Source: Methanospirillum sp. (GTDB taxonomy: Archaea; Halobacteriota; Methanomicrobia; Methanomicrobiales; Methanospirillaceae). From it: a DNA stretch of 6,157 nt. How positions within the stretch are numbered: the first letter of the stretch is position 1; the number at the start of each line of letters is the position of its first letter. The notes beneath the pieces were generated by a model. That model was given only the letters and a program-made list of their open reading frames with translations, was not told the DNA's origin and made no database searches. The stretch is taken from assembly GCA_028679485.1 (NCBI GenBank), contig JAJRBL010000247.1:1-6157 (forward strand). Direction: 5' to 3'. Position numbers and translations under genes: made by a program. Of this stretch, positions 6,110 to 6,157 are shown piece by piece.

Positions 6110-6157
6110 ATGCAAAAGGCCAGAATCAGACTCACCGGGACAGACTACCAGAAAGTA
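6110..6157 (+). CDS. rps10: Ribosomal protein S10 (uS10), N-terminal 16 residues only
   Basis: The open frame from ATG 6110 reads MQKARIRLTGTDYQKV and continues past the right edge. This is the first beta-strand of archaeal/eukaryotic uS10 (archaeal relatives begin KARIRLxGTD), a 30S head protein of about 100 residues. It directly follows EF-1alpha, the conserved tuf-rps10 order in archaea, and is almost certainly co-transcribed with it. Only the start is present, so completeness cannot be judged. The match over 16 residues together with the position makes the call firm. Confidence 0.93.
   Translation, partial: MQKARIRLTGTDYQKV

Overview
The window looks like ordinary chromosome of a methanogenic euryarchaeon, most likely class Methanomicrobia and probably Methanomicrobiales. 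This rests on four things. The translation factor is an archaeal EF-1alpha with the GHIDHGKS P-loop and is followed by archaeal-type ribosomal protein S10. The GMP synthase is a stand-alone glutaminase subunit, as in archaea with split GuaA. The CobT is the archaeal UPF0284 type. The EF-1alpha promoter is TATA-like rather than a bacterial -35/-10. The order-level placement is recalled protein resemblance, not a database search.

Layout: positions 1-3493 hold a tightly packed minus-strand cluster. In transcription order it is cobT (archaeal type), guaAA (GMP synthase glutaminase subunit), a YkgJ-type cysteine-cluster protein, a TraB/Tiki-family membrane protein, and the first 35 codons of a GNAT acetyltransferase that runs off the left edge. 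Junctions are 0-36 bp, a TAATG overlap, an 8-bp overlap and a 14-bp gap, which suggests one transcript. Head to head with it, across about 53 bp, is cobS on the plus strand (3547-4287). CobT and CobS both act in assembly of the cobamide nucleotide loop, so this short divergent region is the likely shared control point; it contains an imperfect 13-bp direct repeat. Convergent with cobS, only 20 bp away, is a 102-residue unrecognised protein with a CxxCxxC cluster.

The right part (4617-6157) is a 196-bp divergent intergenic region with a good archaeal TATA/BRE-like element, a leader of about 65-70 nt with two SD-like GGAGG motifs, the EF-1alpha gene, and after 19 bp the start of the S10 gene, truncated by the window edge. 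The usual archaeal upstream partners (S12, S7, EF-2) are not next to EF-1alpha in this window.

I see no mobile element, CRISPR array, tRNA or rRNA, and no convincing new defence or biosynthetic system. The points worth a second look are the repeat between cobT and cobS, the small cysteine-rich protein, the YkgJ-TraB pairing, the tandem ribosome-binding motifs before EF-1alpha, and two genes whose start or extent is easily mis-annotated.
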